DNA of 64,000 nucleotides from Ciborinia camelliae (GCA_025890175.1 JANPYM010000011.1:910299-974298), one strand, 5' to 3'; positions 48,962-61,188 are shown, counted from the stretch's first letter. Program-made: numbers and translations. Notes: generated by a model not told the origin, from the letters alone.

Positions 48962-50082
48962 ATGGGCCACCCCACTCTAATATTTGGTGCAGCATCATTT
49001 GGAATGGATTTCACCACTACAGAATCCGTCCAAGAAGCCCTTGAAGTCTTGAAGGAGCTGAAGATCTCCCAAAATTGATACTGCAGGAAGGTATCCGCCC
49101 TTGAATCCCGGAAGATCCGAGGAACTCCTTGGAGAAGTGCTGGGTCTCAAGGGTTCAAGATTAGTACGAAGATTCTGGCTATCAATCTTGGTTATGGGAG
49201 TGGTGAACTCGAAAGTTCTGCTACACAAAAGTCCCTCGATACAAGTTTCAAGCGTCTCGGTGTTAATCAGGTATGGTATAAATCTGGTTGTTATGGTTAA
49301 ATTATGTTGAGTGTATTACGTTGCCAAAAGGTCGATGTTCTATATTGCCACCAACCTGATCGGACGACTTCATTGAAAGAGCAGGCCAGAGCCCTCAATG
49401 AGCATTTCAAACCCGGTTCTTTCAAGATAGTGAGTTCCCAATACCATATTTAAATCAACTGAACATCTGAGTACTAATCATACAAAGCTTGGAGTCTCAA
49501 ATTTCTCGCCCCAGTTACTCCAAGAATTCATCCAAGTATGCAAGGAAAATGGGCTCGTGAAACCGTCTGTATACCAAGGAGATTACAACCTCATAAACCG
49601 AGGAATGGAAAAAGATCTACTGCCTATCCTAAGAGCCCATTTAACGCTTTCAGGTAAGCGAGATATCCCATCTTTGTGCTAGGGTACTACTAACCATAAT
49701 CACATATAGAGCCCTAGCCGCCGGTTTCCTAACCGGAAATTTCAGCGCAGGAAAATCCACCGGCACCAGATTCAGCGACGACCATCCACTGGGGAAAGCA
49801 TTTCAAAAGCTCTATGGAGATCTCAAACTAGAAGAGGCGATGAAAAATCTCGAGGATACTTTATCACCACTAGGGATTTCCGGAAGAGAAGCTAGCTTGA
49901 GATGGATTTATCATCATTCGAAATTGGGAGATGGGGATGCGATTATTCTTGGCGCGAGCAAGATTTCTCAGATTCGAGAAAATGTTCAGAGTATCTCGGC
50001 GGGTCCGCTATCTGGTGAGGTGGTGCAGAAGATCGAGGGGATATGGGATCTTTTGGCTGAGAATAGAGGTGGGATTTTCTAG
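48962..50082 (+). pseudogene. Aldo-keto reductase (AKR7 / aflatoxin-aldehyde reductase-like), frameshifted
   Basis: NADPH-dependent aldehyde reductase family; this copy appears broken. MGHPTLIFGAASFGMDF opens correctly. An extra A in the AAAA run at 49071-49074 shifts the frame, giving TGA at 49076; family text continues in the next frame as IDTAGRYPPLNPGRSEELLGE (contains the catalytic Asp of the DTA motif). It returns to the first frame near 49140-49146 as SQGFKISTKILAINLGYG. Introns 49271-49330 and 49430-49487 are intact and the next exons read VDVLYCHQPDR (catalytic-His region) and LGVSNFSPQ. A third shift precedes FNAF near 49640, then after the intron ending 49709 comes ALAAGFLTGNF to GGIF. 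Three shifts argue for decay over sequencing error, but single-base errors cannot be excluded. Confidence 0.75.
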
Positions 50083-50322
50083 GCTTTGGGGTCTGATGAG
50101 AGCTTAGCTTAGGTATTGTCCAGGTGAGCGAGTACTGACCAATGGCTTTGAACTTAATCTTGGCTTGCGCGCTGTAAATGACTTAACATGTTTGCCCTGC
50201 TATTATTGGAAAGCATGTAATTTAGAGACACGTTTCAGGTATATATGAAGAATTCATGAACGAAATGCTAAATCTCAAACATTGGACAACTATTTTCTTC
50301 AAAGCCTTCAGCCTAGACTTGG

Positions 50323-50797
50323 GTGTGTTTGTTGGGTTCGGAAATTGAGGCTACTAAAGTCAATATATTCAACCATAGAATTTTAGTTGTTTTCTTTGGC
50401 TTATCCACAGGCTTCTTGAGTTTAAATATATATCTCAGGAATTACCCATATATAGAATGTGCACCCGACGATTCGCTAGAAAAGTTAGAGAAATTACAAG
50501 ACTTTCTGATGGTTGACCCTACGTTCCATGTAAACCTTCATCCAAGCGAGCCCTTCCCAAATGGATTTTTGGAACCTCAAAACCATGATCTTGAGATTGA
50601 AAAGAAATATCAAATCAACCATCCATTATTCTTACTATATTTCTTGACTAAATGATACTTTTGCTTCTTCTAAAGCTGCGAATAAAGGTTCAAGAAGATT
50701 TGAATATTCCAAAGAATTGTTCCAAGGTGTCAAAAAAGAGATATCTTCCAGCCTCAGACGTGCAACAAAACTTTTACCGATGAGTTCTTTCACCTAA
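50323..50797 (+). pseudogene. Unrecognised coding relic with a frameshift
   Basis: A 110-codon frame (to TGA 50653-50655) has protein-like text such as APDDSLEKLEKLQDFLMVDP and FPNGFLEP. Its reading appears to continue in another frame as NDTFASSKAANKGSRRFEYS… to TAA 50795-50797, suggesting one gene fragment split by a shift near 50650. I do not recognise the family and see no good start or domain. It lies between two disrupted or accessory genes. Confidence 0.35.
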
Positions 50798-51150
50798 ACT
50801 CTAAATCTCAATACCTAGGTACCTAGTAATAGTACCTACATTTAATGAAAGTTCCGCATATCCAATCAAGTTCAAAGGCTAGTTTCCGTTTGTGAAGCTC
50901 AACATTCACATTCATCGGCCCTTATGTCTCCGGGACCTAAGTGGTTCAGATAGTTTAGTTGGTCTTTGGGGTTTAGAGAAACCATGCTGGATGTTGAGGG
51001 TAACTGGGCTTGGCTTGAAGAGACTTCGGAGAATATTGCTCGGCCTCTGAGGTTTTTGTATAGTACTTAGGTTGTAGTGACTAGGTTGCAGATAAATTTT
51101 GTCTGGATTCCCTGGTACTATGGTTGGTCGAACTTAATACCTGCGGCCAC
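50798..51150. other. Spacer before the NACHT-ankyrin gene 3' end
   Basis: One TACCTAGGTA palindrome at 50812-50821; otherwise nothing recognisable. Confidence 0.5.
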
Positions 51151-54100
51151 TCAAGCTACGATATCAATGTTACTTTTTTCCACCATCCACGCCGCCGTTA
51201 GTAAACTAATGACCTCAAAATGCGGACCCCTGCTTCCCAACTCCTTAGCCAAATCCAAACCCGTCTTTCCATCACAATTCTTTACTTGCACATCCGCACC
51301 GGCTTCAATAAGAACTTGCACACTGTCCTCGCGGCCAACTTTCGCAGCTTTATGTAATACAGTCTCCCCCAATTTATCTTTGGCTTCGATGTTAGAACCA
51401 GCTTCTATCAGAAGCTTCATGACAGGAGGATGTAAGGTGGAATGCATGAGGACAGTTTCCCCATTGCATACAACATTAACATCCGCTCCAAAGCGAATAA
51501 GTTCCTCAACAATATAAACATCATTTCTGTGACCTGAAGTGGCAGCACGAACTAATGCCGTACCAGAGTAAATATCCTTTCCGACATCAACTTCTGCTCC
51601 TGCTTTCAACAGCTTTTCCACAGCCTCAAAATTTCCCGACGTCGCTGCCACAGATATGGCAGTGTTACCGCGGAAACCTTGCGCTTCGATATCTGCCCCC
51701 TTCTGTAAGAATAAATCCATGATATTTGGGAGTTTTTCCACAACCGCTTTCATCAATGGGGTCAACTTTAGCTCATCTGATACATTGATGTTGGCTCCAG
51801 CTTCTACCAAAACTCTAATAACTTCTTCGTGATGGCGATCGATAGCGACATGGAGTGCTGTTTTCTGGAACTGCTGTCCAAGTGGAACTTCGATTAAATC
51901 GGGCTGGACGGAAATGAGCTGTTTTACGATCTCCGTATAACCTCCTCTTGAAGCTTTGTGGAGTGAAGTTTCGCCAAGATAATCTTCAGCCAAAAGGTTT
52001 GCTTTTGAAATTATGAGCACCGAAACTACAGAGCAGTGGCCCATTTCTGCTGCAATTAAGAGAGGTGTGAACTTCTTGGAGCAGGCTGCTTCCACGTCTG
52101 CTCCTGACTCGAGCAGTGTGCTGATGATTGTTGGCAAGCCAAACATAGCAGCGGCGACGATTTGAGGAGGGAATTCAATCGTATTTCGTATGCTGAAAGC
52201 CTTCAGAGCCTTAGATGTATTATTAACGAGTATGCTTTGGTTCAAAAAATGTAGAATATCGTTCGTGAGTTCCACTTCCGCTATACCTTGAGCATGTGCA
52301 CCCAAATACTGGCTTGCATAAGACAAGAGAGCATACTCCTCAAGCCGAGTTTTGATGACTTTGCGATCTGGATTCTCCGGTTCTTTGAAGTTATCCAAAG
52401 ACAAATATCTAATGCAAGCCTGAGTAATTAAGACTTGAGCATTAGGAAAAAACCTCGCGCGATGCCGCTCAAGGTATTCTTGAAGAGTAGAATGACATAA
52501 GCGGATAATACCGCTTTCTGGATCAACTACCACGAGACCAGCACAGACTGTTAAGAGCAAATCTTGGTCGTAGAAATCATCTTCGTCCAATTCATTCTCG
52601 TCAGTGTCGAGCTCCATGATAGCGATGGCATGTTGGAGTTCGCGCACAGTCAGGGGCTTCTTTGCACAAGAGAGCCACATTAAGATGTTCATGGCTAGGT
52701 TTTTACGGTTTTCGTCTTGACCTTCCATGATTCTCTTCATGGCATCATCATACGTGCTGTCAAGGATTTCGGGTAGGCCAGTCAATGCCTTTCTAACACG
52801 ACTGATCTTAATTTCTGAAGCTATAGCTTGAATGTGCAGATGTGCGAGAAGGAACCTAGTCGTTAAATCAGCACATGTCATTAGAAAAAGGGGACTCGGC
52901 TTGACAAACATTCCATGGGCCTTCTCCGCAATTTTTCCTACAATTGTCTTCCGTAACGTCGGATCTTTCTTGCAAAACTTGAGGATATTCTTTTCTGCAT
53001 CTATGCGTGCTTCCAGATACGTTCGAATATCAGTGTCCCTGGCTCGAATTTCGAGATGGGGGCAGTCGGATAACTTCTCTTCGATATCCCCAAGACGACG
53101 TGACGTAAGGAGGATGTGTGTATTTGATGGCAGGCTCCGTAATTCTCGAACGAGATCAGTTCTGGTTTTCTTTGTTTCCTCACATTCGTCCAAGGCGTCG
53201 ACGACTATATACAAGCGGGGAAATTCAGTTGTCAATGATTGAAGTAAATGGGTAGCGTCAGCTCTACTAAGGTTTGTTCCCGTAGACCTATGTTTGTGAT
53301 ATAACTCAAGAACATAATCTGGGATCACGCATCGTTGTCTGACAAGCTGCTGTACAATACTAGCGAGATATTCGGTGATCGTTGTTTTCTCTGCGTAGTT
53401 GCAATATATGAACGCTACTCCGACATTCGAGGTTGAAAATCTTGTTTCCAGATTATCGATGATGGCAGAAGTAAGGACTGTTTTGCCGGCTCCGGGTGAG
53501 CCTGAGCACCATAGTACCTTATCCTTTCCATCTAGCCAGTTTTGATACTCTTGGCTTTCAAAGAGCCATTCTCCGGTTCCCTCTTGTCTTTGGCTTAATA
53601 TTTCGCGTTGCTTGGAGTGACAGTCAATTCTTGATAGCCATTTGAGGACTTTGATACTTTCTTTGTCTATTTGTTGAGTAATGATAGCGTCTACACCATC
53701 ACTAATCGTTGTCACTTGTTTTGAAATATCAATGACCTTCTCCGCAGTCATCGAGACCGTAGACCTAGCTCGTTATTAGCATTTCATAAATTCTTGGTAA
53801 ATTCGAAACATACAAATTTAAAATATCCATAGCAAGAACCAGATTACTCCTCACATGTCCGATGCTCTCTTGTAATCTCATTAACGTACTCTTCCTGAAT
53901 GGATAGAGAATTCTTCTTCCCTGTTCTGTCATTTTGTCCCTAAATTGTTTGTTGTCATAGCTCTTCCTCCCCGTCAAGCCGTCTTCCTCTACCCCTGAAG
54001 GTTTGCAAATCATGACCTTCTGCAATTCATCACGCAATTCTGCGATACTTTCTTCGCAGTCCAAAATACCAGACTCTACAGTCACTGCCATTGTCTCGTC

Positions 54101-54292
54101 AAAAGCTGGACTTTGGACGACGTCCTTTAATAGCGCCAAGTTCGCCAAAAGACCTTCGATAGACTTGATCATGTCGGCATTTTCCTTCTTACTACCTTTC
54201 CAAGCATTGTAATAATTGACAAGCCCCTCGCAAACTTGTATCCCAGCGGATAGAATGCCAGCAATATTGCTGATTGCTCCTATTGCTTCCAT
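51151..54292 (-). CDS. NLR-like STAND protein: HeLo-like N-domain, NACHT, ankyrin repeats
   Basis: Fungal NOD-like receptor architecture, probably heterokaryon-incompatibility or innate-type cell-death signalling (inference from architecture). Exons 53814-54292, 52910-53764 and 51151-52855 give 1012 residues. Residues ~1-150 match the fungal STAND N-terminal (HeLo-like) domain: MEAIGAISNIAGILSAGIQ, a membrane-active-like helix. NACHT: Walker A GSPGAGKT (~247), Walker B YIVVDALDEC (~344), then LLTSRR. A winged-helix-like region includes CAKKPLTVRELQHAI and LCHSTLQEYL. Around nine ankyrin repeats span ~680-1000 (TPLLIAAEMGH, TALHVAIDRHH, ETVLHKAAKVG). The start at 54292 puts the N-domain first; an upstream in-frame Met at 54382 exists. 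The second intron (54 nt, donor GTTTGT) is stop-free; splicing restores GMFLLAHLHIQ. Confidence 0.88.
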
Positions 54293-55430
54293 ATCTCTTG
54301 CAAATCTAATCAAAATTGATATGAATGCACGATAGTTGGCATATGTCCTCGACAATATGTGGTCGTTCAATGAGCAAATCAATCTTGTAGATTAATTCGC
54401 AAAGTCATCAGAATTTCTGAGTATAATAATCAGTCTCAATTAGGACATTGAAATAATATAAAAACTCTTGCGAATAGAATAGTTGAAAGCCCAAAATACG
54501 CCATCTGTTCGAGGATATATGTTTAGAGCTTGAAGCGTGATGTCATGTGCGGCTGACGGTAATACACGTTTTCACAGACGAGTTTCGAATCCCGGAGAAG
54601 TAAGTGGAAATTGATCGTAAAATTACATAGAATGAAACCGTCAGAGGAAAAATCTATCATGTTAATTGCAATTCTCGTTGGGCGTTGAGTGGTGGCAAAG
54701 TGAGCATCTGCAGGAGGCAGTGAGCTGTGGGGCTCAGCTTGAACTCTTCGATCCCGGAAACGCATCTTTCTTGTATGTGGCGATGTCACTAGACAAAAAA
54801 GCCATGATCTCAGCAATAGGCAATTTTTCATGATGTTCAATTATGGTCGAATTGAGTTGACTTTGCGAGTCTTCTATGAAATCTGCTCTGGTAATTCTAA
54901 TGACGCTAGTCCACTTGATTTTAGTGTAATTCAACCCCTTCATCAAGGTCAAAATAGGCGTAAGGTCATTAGCGACCTAGAAACGTAACGAGCATTGTAA
55001 CAGACTTCACGAAGTATAAGTTATAAACCTACTAAAGTAAGAGCTTCCTCAAGAGAGGATTCTGCTTATATGTAGAGATAGAAAAGACATTTTAACTGAA
55101 TCTCAAAATGATCTAGAAAAGATGCAGTAGAAGAAACGCTTTGTCAAAGTTATCACGTGCTCGGTACCTTACCCCAGATTTCTCCATTCCGGGAAGCGGT
55201 TGGCATGTGAAGATGCGCCGAGGACAACCAAAGGAACCCGGAAGCAATCAGCGTGCAACAATGGCAACATTTTCAAATGCACAACGACGATATTATACCT
55301 GAGATCTCATCTAGGGCTTTGATCACCGAATCATTAAAATCATTACACATCCTCATGAAGTCTTTAAATCTGCAGACTCGCTGAGTTGCTCACGACGGTA
55401 TCCCCGGAGTCTGTTTACAACCTCATCACC
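54293..55430. other. Divergent spacer, NLR gene / ABC transporter gene
   Basis: 1.1 kb holding both promoters. Short frames near 54523-54952 have no similarity or splice support. No repeats of note. Confidence 0.5.
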
Positions 55431-57768
55431 ATGGCTGCGCAATCCAAAATCGATTTCCTACCACCCGATCGAACGATTAAGAGTATAATATCAGATCTCA
55501 CATCATTATACCTCAAGCATCGAACCAAGATCTCTCGGACGGTTTATCTGACATTATTCTTCGCTCTTCTCAATCGCATACGGTCTGCCATTTCCGAACA
55601 AAAGGCTGCAGCAATTCGTCATGCAGAATCGCGAATAAGAGGTCCAGTAGCTCTGGGCAGTGTCCCGCAAGGAACAGAAAGGAAGAAAGTTGAGCTTAAT
55701 AGGGAGTTTTTCAAGAATTTGATTCGTTTGTTGAAAATATGCATACCTGGATGGAGGAGCAAAGAAATGCGATTGCTTGTTAGTCACAGTATCTTTCTTG
55801 TTATAAGAACTTTGATCAGTTTGAAAGTTGCTGCCATGGATGGTGCTTTGGTTTCTAGTCTGGTTCGAGGGAAAGGGAAGGACTTTTTGATTGGAATTGT
55901 ATGGTGGATGTTGATTGCGATTCCTGCAACATTCACGAATTCTATGGTATGTGCCAGATGCCTCCCTTTCTTCAACTAAACTAATATGATATCTGTAGCT
56001 CTCATATCACCAATGCAAACTTGCGCTTCAATACCGAACACGATTGACGAATTATATCCACGATAGATACCTCTCGAATATGACATTTTACTCTCTTTCA
56101 GCTCTCGACGATCGAATAAAGAATGCAGATCAATTAATAACTGTGGATGTATCAAAATTTGCGAATAGTTTGGCTGAATTATACGGGAATCTCGCCAAAC
56201 CAGCATTAGATATGGCAATCTACAACTATTCTCTCTCAAAAAGTGTTGGTGGTGAAGGGCTCCTTTTCATGTCGCTATTGGTCCAACTTTCAGCAAATGT
56301 CATGCGAGCATTGACCCCTCCTTTTGGCAAATATGTGGCAGATGAAGCAAGATTGGAAGGAGAATTCCGATTTCAACATTCGAGGTTGATAGATTACAGT
56401 GAGGAGGTTGCATTGTATAATGGGCATGAAGCGGAGAAGGATACTTTGGATAAAGGTTACTTTACACTCATAAAACATGTAAATTGTGAGTATCTCCTCA
56501 ACTAATTTTAGACGCCGACTAATGTTCCAATAGATATCTTGAGACGAAGATTCACGCATGGAATAATGGAGGTATGAAACGCGGAACTTATTTTCTCGGA
56601 AGATATACTGATTTCTATAGGATTTCGTTATCAAATACGTATGGGGAGCTTTAGGACTTATTCTCTGTAGTGTTCCGGTATTTTTCAAAATACCAGGAGC
56701 AACTGCAGCGACTATGGGAGATCGAACTGAAAGTTTCGTGACCAATCGAAGATTACTGCTATCGAGTTCCGATGCATTTGGTCGAGTAATGTTCTCTTAC
56801 AAAGAAGTTACCGAATTAGCTGGATATACCTCACGAGTTGCAACTCTCTTGGAGGTCATGGACGAAATCAAAGCTGGACGATTTGATAAGACTTTGGTAT
56901 CTGATGACGATTCTGGCGAACAACTAGAATTGATGAGAGGTAGAGGAACTGTCATCGAGAGCGAAGATATTGAATTTGTTGATGTGTATGTTCTATTCAA
57001 AACCCATCCCTACCACCACTAACTATTTTCAGGCCAATTATTACCCCCGGTGGGAGTATTCTGGTCCGAAAACTATCATTTTCTATGAAACGTGGGGATC
57101 ATGTTTTAGTAGTCGGACCAAACGGATGTGGAAAATCATCCCTATTTCGCATTCTCGGCGGACTCTGGCCCGTGTATGGCGGTACGGTCCACAAACCACC
57201 CCTTTCCCAGGTTTTCTACGTCCCGCAACGACCCTACCTTAGCGCCGGATCCCTCCGTCAACAAATCATTTATCCTGACTCTCTCCGCGCTATGCGCAGC
57301 AAAGGCATAACCGATTCAGACCTCCTTGCTATCCTCTCCATCCTCGATCTCGACCACCTCGTAACAGCCTTCCCTAATGGTTTCGACGCCGAAGCCGAAT
57401 GGCGCGATTGTTTATCCTCTGGCATCCAACAACGTGTAGCCATGGCTCGCCTCTTCTACAATCGGCCCAAGTATGCCATTCTCGATGAATGCACCAGCAG
57501 CGTCACGCTGGAGATGGAAAAGATCATGTACGAACATGCGAAAGCATTAGATATCACATTGATGACGGTCAGTCATCGCCGCAGCTTGTGGAAATATCAT
57601 AGCAAGATCTTGCAATTTGATGGGCAGGGGAAATATATCTTTACGGGGTTGGATGCGGAGAAGCGGTTGAAGTTGGAGGATGAGAGGGAGGAGTTGGAGG
57701 CTCGTTTGAGGGCGATGCCGGAGGTGAGGAGGAGATTCGATGAGTTGATGTTGGGGAGGGGTACGTGA
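55431..57768 (+). CDS. Peroxisomal ABCD-family fatty-acyl ABC half-transporter (PXA1/PXA2 type)
   Basis: Imports long-chain acyl-CoA into peroxisomes for beta-oxidation as a dimer. Exons 55431-55946, 55999-56485, 56534-56571, 56621-56985 and 57033-57768 give 713 residues, right for a half-transporter. The N-terminal membrane domain includes the ABCD loop [20 protein letters not shown] and NLAKPALDM. The ATPase domain has Walker [10 protein letters not shown] (~496), a Q-loop region [21 protein letters not shown], Walker B YAILDEC (~615) and the H-loop [11 protein letters not shown]. The C-loop reads [13 protein letters not shown], where the usual LSGGE/LSGGQ has its first Gly replaced by Ser and Glu by Ile; asymmetric dimers often have one degenerate signature. 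ATG 55431 is the first Met of the frame. PXA1 versus PXA2 was not decided. Confidence 0.93.
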
Positions 57769-60478
57769 GGAGTGAGGAGTAAGGAGTGAGGAGTGACTGC
57801 TGTGGGTGGGTGTGGTGTGGTGTGGGAGAGAAGGAATGCAGAGGGAATACATATATATACACACTACCCATATACCAATCTATCTATTCCTCTTCCTCCC
57901 ATGCCCTGACTCATAGCTTGCTTCCTTGCTTGCTCTACCAATTGATGTGAGCTCAACACCTACCTGTACCTACCTAGGTATCTTATCGTCTCCTATAAAA
58001 TCCACCCACGAACCTCGGAATCACTGTGAATCCTTGATTATTATTTATTTATTAATTAATCAATCATCTATAGATAGATAGATAGATACCTAATATTCTT
58101 ATACCGTAAATTAGATGGGATGTGATGAGATGGAATAGGCAATAAACAATAAAAAGTTTTTCTTGGTGATTTTGTCGGTGATTTTGGGAATGGGGAATGG
58201 GAAATATTTCTTCCCTTATTGGAAATGGAATGTTGGAAATGGAATTGGGTTGAAGCATAGTCAGATAATTGATTTGATGCATATTATTGAATAGGTTGTA
58301 CAGGAAAGAGAGCAATGAATGTACTCCGTAGATATTTATTGTAATCCGTGCTGATGATGTAATTGGTATCAAGAAATTGTCTTTTGGCTTGTGAATACCA
58401 ACTCTTCTCTTCAAGGTTGATGGATATGGTAACAAATCAAATCAAATCAAACAATATTGCCACAAGTTTCATCACCCAACACTTTGATTTGTCAAGAGTC
58501 GAGGAGGCCGAGACAGCTTGCCGCTTTATATGTGTAGATTATGGCTTCCGAAAAAGTAAATCTTATCGATAGTATGATAAGGAATAAATAAGCAAGGGAA
58601 TAACAAAGCAAACAATGATTCAGCCAGTAGAAGACTTGAGGAAGAGAATGTGATACAGCCCATCAACAACAATCAACAATCCAATCCAAGACTATTGTTA
58701 AAGTATCTACCTCTCTTCCTTCCAACTGTGTGACGGCTTGATTTCTCAATTTTGTACTTCTCTACTTGGGTAGCTTCCAACTTACAATTTTGATTGATTG
58801 TTTCTCCCTCCCCACCTAGGCATCTTATTCTTGCGACAATCTCTTGAGCAGTTCATCACCAAGATACTGAACAACGCGTCCCATATAAACGAGCAAATAT
58901 GTATGGAGTTGTAGCGGGAGGTTCTCTGAGGAGAAAGGGAGAGATGTACTCCATGGGGAATGTATGTGAATAATTCTTTCAGAGCTTTCTGTTTCATATA
59001 TCTTTCATACTGTATATCCAATTGTTGAAATCTTGATGGATTGAAGTAATTCCTCAAAGTCAAAGTTTGACCATTCTGCGGATGATAAGATCGTGAACAC
59101 AAGGGAACACAAAGGAAGAGATGGTGAGATGGTGTGATAGTGTGATGGGTGGTGTGATGCAACCAAATCTTAGATCTCATTCATGTGATGAATGTTTTAT
59201 TTAGATTGAAGTGGTAAAGATCAGCCAGCGGTGAGAGAGTAACCAGCGAATGAAGCCGCCAGAATTCCTGCATTTGAAGTAACTTGCAGCAAGAGAAATA
59301 TCTCAGCCCGCATCATCAATGATAATGATCATGGTCACGATGGCTATTCTTCGGGCTCTTAGTAAGTGCATTTTAGAAGCTGAAGTATTGGTACAACTTT
59401 GTGCCAATGAGACAAAATAGTCAAGAACAAGATTGAGAGGGTGTTGGCAAAGTTTCAAGAAACCTCATTCCAATTTTTCGATTGAGATTGGGATTGGGAA
59501 ATGTCTAGAAAGATTTGTTCTGTATGAATGAATCCACCCACCCAACATTTTGACAAATGACAGCTAGGCTTGTCTAGAGTCTAGATATTGTGTCATGGAT
59601 ACAGGTATTATAATCATTTCATCATAAATGAACCAAACTTCTGGTGTATGTAGTTGACGTGGTTGACGTCAATCTCGTTGGTTGTAATAAGACTATAAGA
59701 AGATTGTGCATCATCCCTGAAAGGATAAAAAAAAGAGGGATTTTTGGTGGAACTTATGGAAAGTCAATCCAATCCACAATAATGTTTCAAGTCGAAAATG
59801 ATGTCTCTCCTTTTTTTTCCCTTCACTTACCCAACATCACTGTGAGGGATTTTTGAAGTGAATTCATTTATGAAAGGTGAAAAGAAAAGATTAATCACTC
59901 TTATTATTTATTGTACACCCAATCATCAATAATGCCGTCTTCAATCTATTCTATTCTATTCTCCCATTCTTACCCGTCATGTCAAACAAATGGAGGGGTA
60001 CGTACATAGGGTACGGTAGGAGGTAGGGTAGGAGGGACGGGACTTAAAAATCAGCCACTAGATCCTCAGCCTCGTGCGGGGTTAAGTTTTTGGGGGTTAC
60101 AGTTACAGCTGGAGTACCCTTACCTTCCTTACCTTACCTGACATGACCTACCCTGACTTCACCTAGTTGGTACCTTTTACATTTCTTTCCTTTCCTTTCC
60201 CACCTGCACCTTCTGTGGATTCAAAGGCAAAAGTCAAAATTCCAAAGGCAAAACTCAAGACTTGAGAGATTGTTCATCCTAAACGTCATAGGATGAAATT
60301 TCTCGAGGCTGCAGTGCGGACCAGGTTCAGCTACCCAGCGAGGGATTTGTGGGTCCGGTATTATAACCAAGGTGGAAATTCTCGGAAGACAGGGATTTAA
60401 AAAATAGGCACAACCAAAATACACACACCAGTGACCAGTGACCAGACCCCAAGCATAGGTACGGAGTACCGATTACCC

Positions 60479-60511
60479 TATTGAGCGATTCAAGCCTTGA
60501 ATCGCTCAATA
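60479..60511. repeat. 16-bp perfect palindrome arms around one base
   Basis: Arms 60479-60494 (TATTGAGCGATTCAAG) and 60496-60511 are exact reverse complements around C60495. No flanking duplication was identified. Confidence 0.9.
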
Positions 60512-60524
60512 TTATTGGATGGAT

Positions 60525-60574
60525 CCATTTCAATCCATTTCAATCCATTTCAATCCATTTCAATCCATTTCAAT
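60525..60574. repeat. (CCATTTCAAT)5 tandem repeat
   Basis: Five exact 10-bp units just right of the palindrome. Confidence 0.92.
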
Positions 60575-61188
60575 CTGCAAGCAAAATCTCAAAATCTCGT
60601 AAAACCTTACAAAGGCTCCTGAGTCTTGAGCTCTTTCCCTCCCTGAACCTTACCTGCCTACCTTCCCGAGGTTCTTTCCTTTCCTTCCAGGTTTCCTTCT
60701 AGAAAGAAAAGAGAACCTTAGAATTAAAGAATTAGATACTTCCGTACATTTCCATCACATCACATCACATCATCAAAACCACAACCACAACCACAATCTC
60801 TCAATTACACTCAATCCCTCTACAACCTACTCCTCTCAAATCAAGCCAACCATTCAACCATTAGGTTCAATGTCCATATACTTTCATTTTCTTCTTCTTC
60901 TTCTGAATTCACTTTGATTTCCTTTGAGATTCCATATCAAAAAAAAACGGCAATTGACACACCATTCGGGAAAATCTACCGTATTTCCCGTCTCCCTGTG
61001 CAAAATAGCCTATCCCTCCGGCCTCACCCGTGCCTTACCTTGTTAAACTAAAAGATCGTTGACAACCTCACGCGATCATCTTCTTCTCTCTTTTTGCAAC
61101 TTACCATTTAATCCTTCATTCTACTTTGTGTTTACTCAATTGATCTTTTCTCATTCCTCATCTTCACATCCGCTCACCTCTTGCAAAA

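Larger units (their letters stand above)
57769..61188. other. Long intergenic region before PFK-2/FBPase-2
   Basis: 3.4 kb with no supported gene. Contents: GTGAGGAGTAAGGA and GGTGTGGTGTGG purine-rich repeats after the ABC gene (57770-57830), a TACCTAGGTA palindrome at 57971-57980, (ATAG)n near 58070-58086, a near-perfect palindrome at 60479-60511, a 10-bp tandem repeat at 60525-60574, and the CA/CT-rich leader of the next gene from about 60745. Confidence 0.55.

Noticed and set aside
48962..49300. The AKR gene as intact with an extra intron around 49073-49145
   Set aside because: The sequence between the shifts is itself conserved AKR text (DTAGRYPPLNPGRSEELLGE), so it is coding and not intronic.
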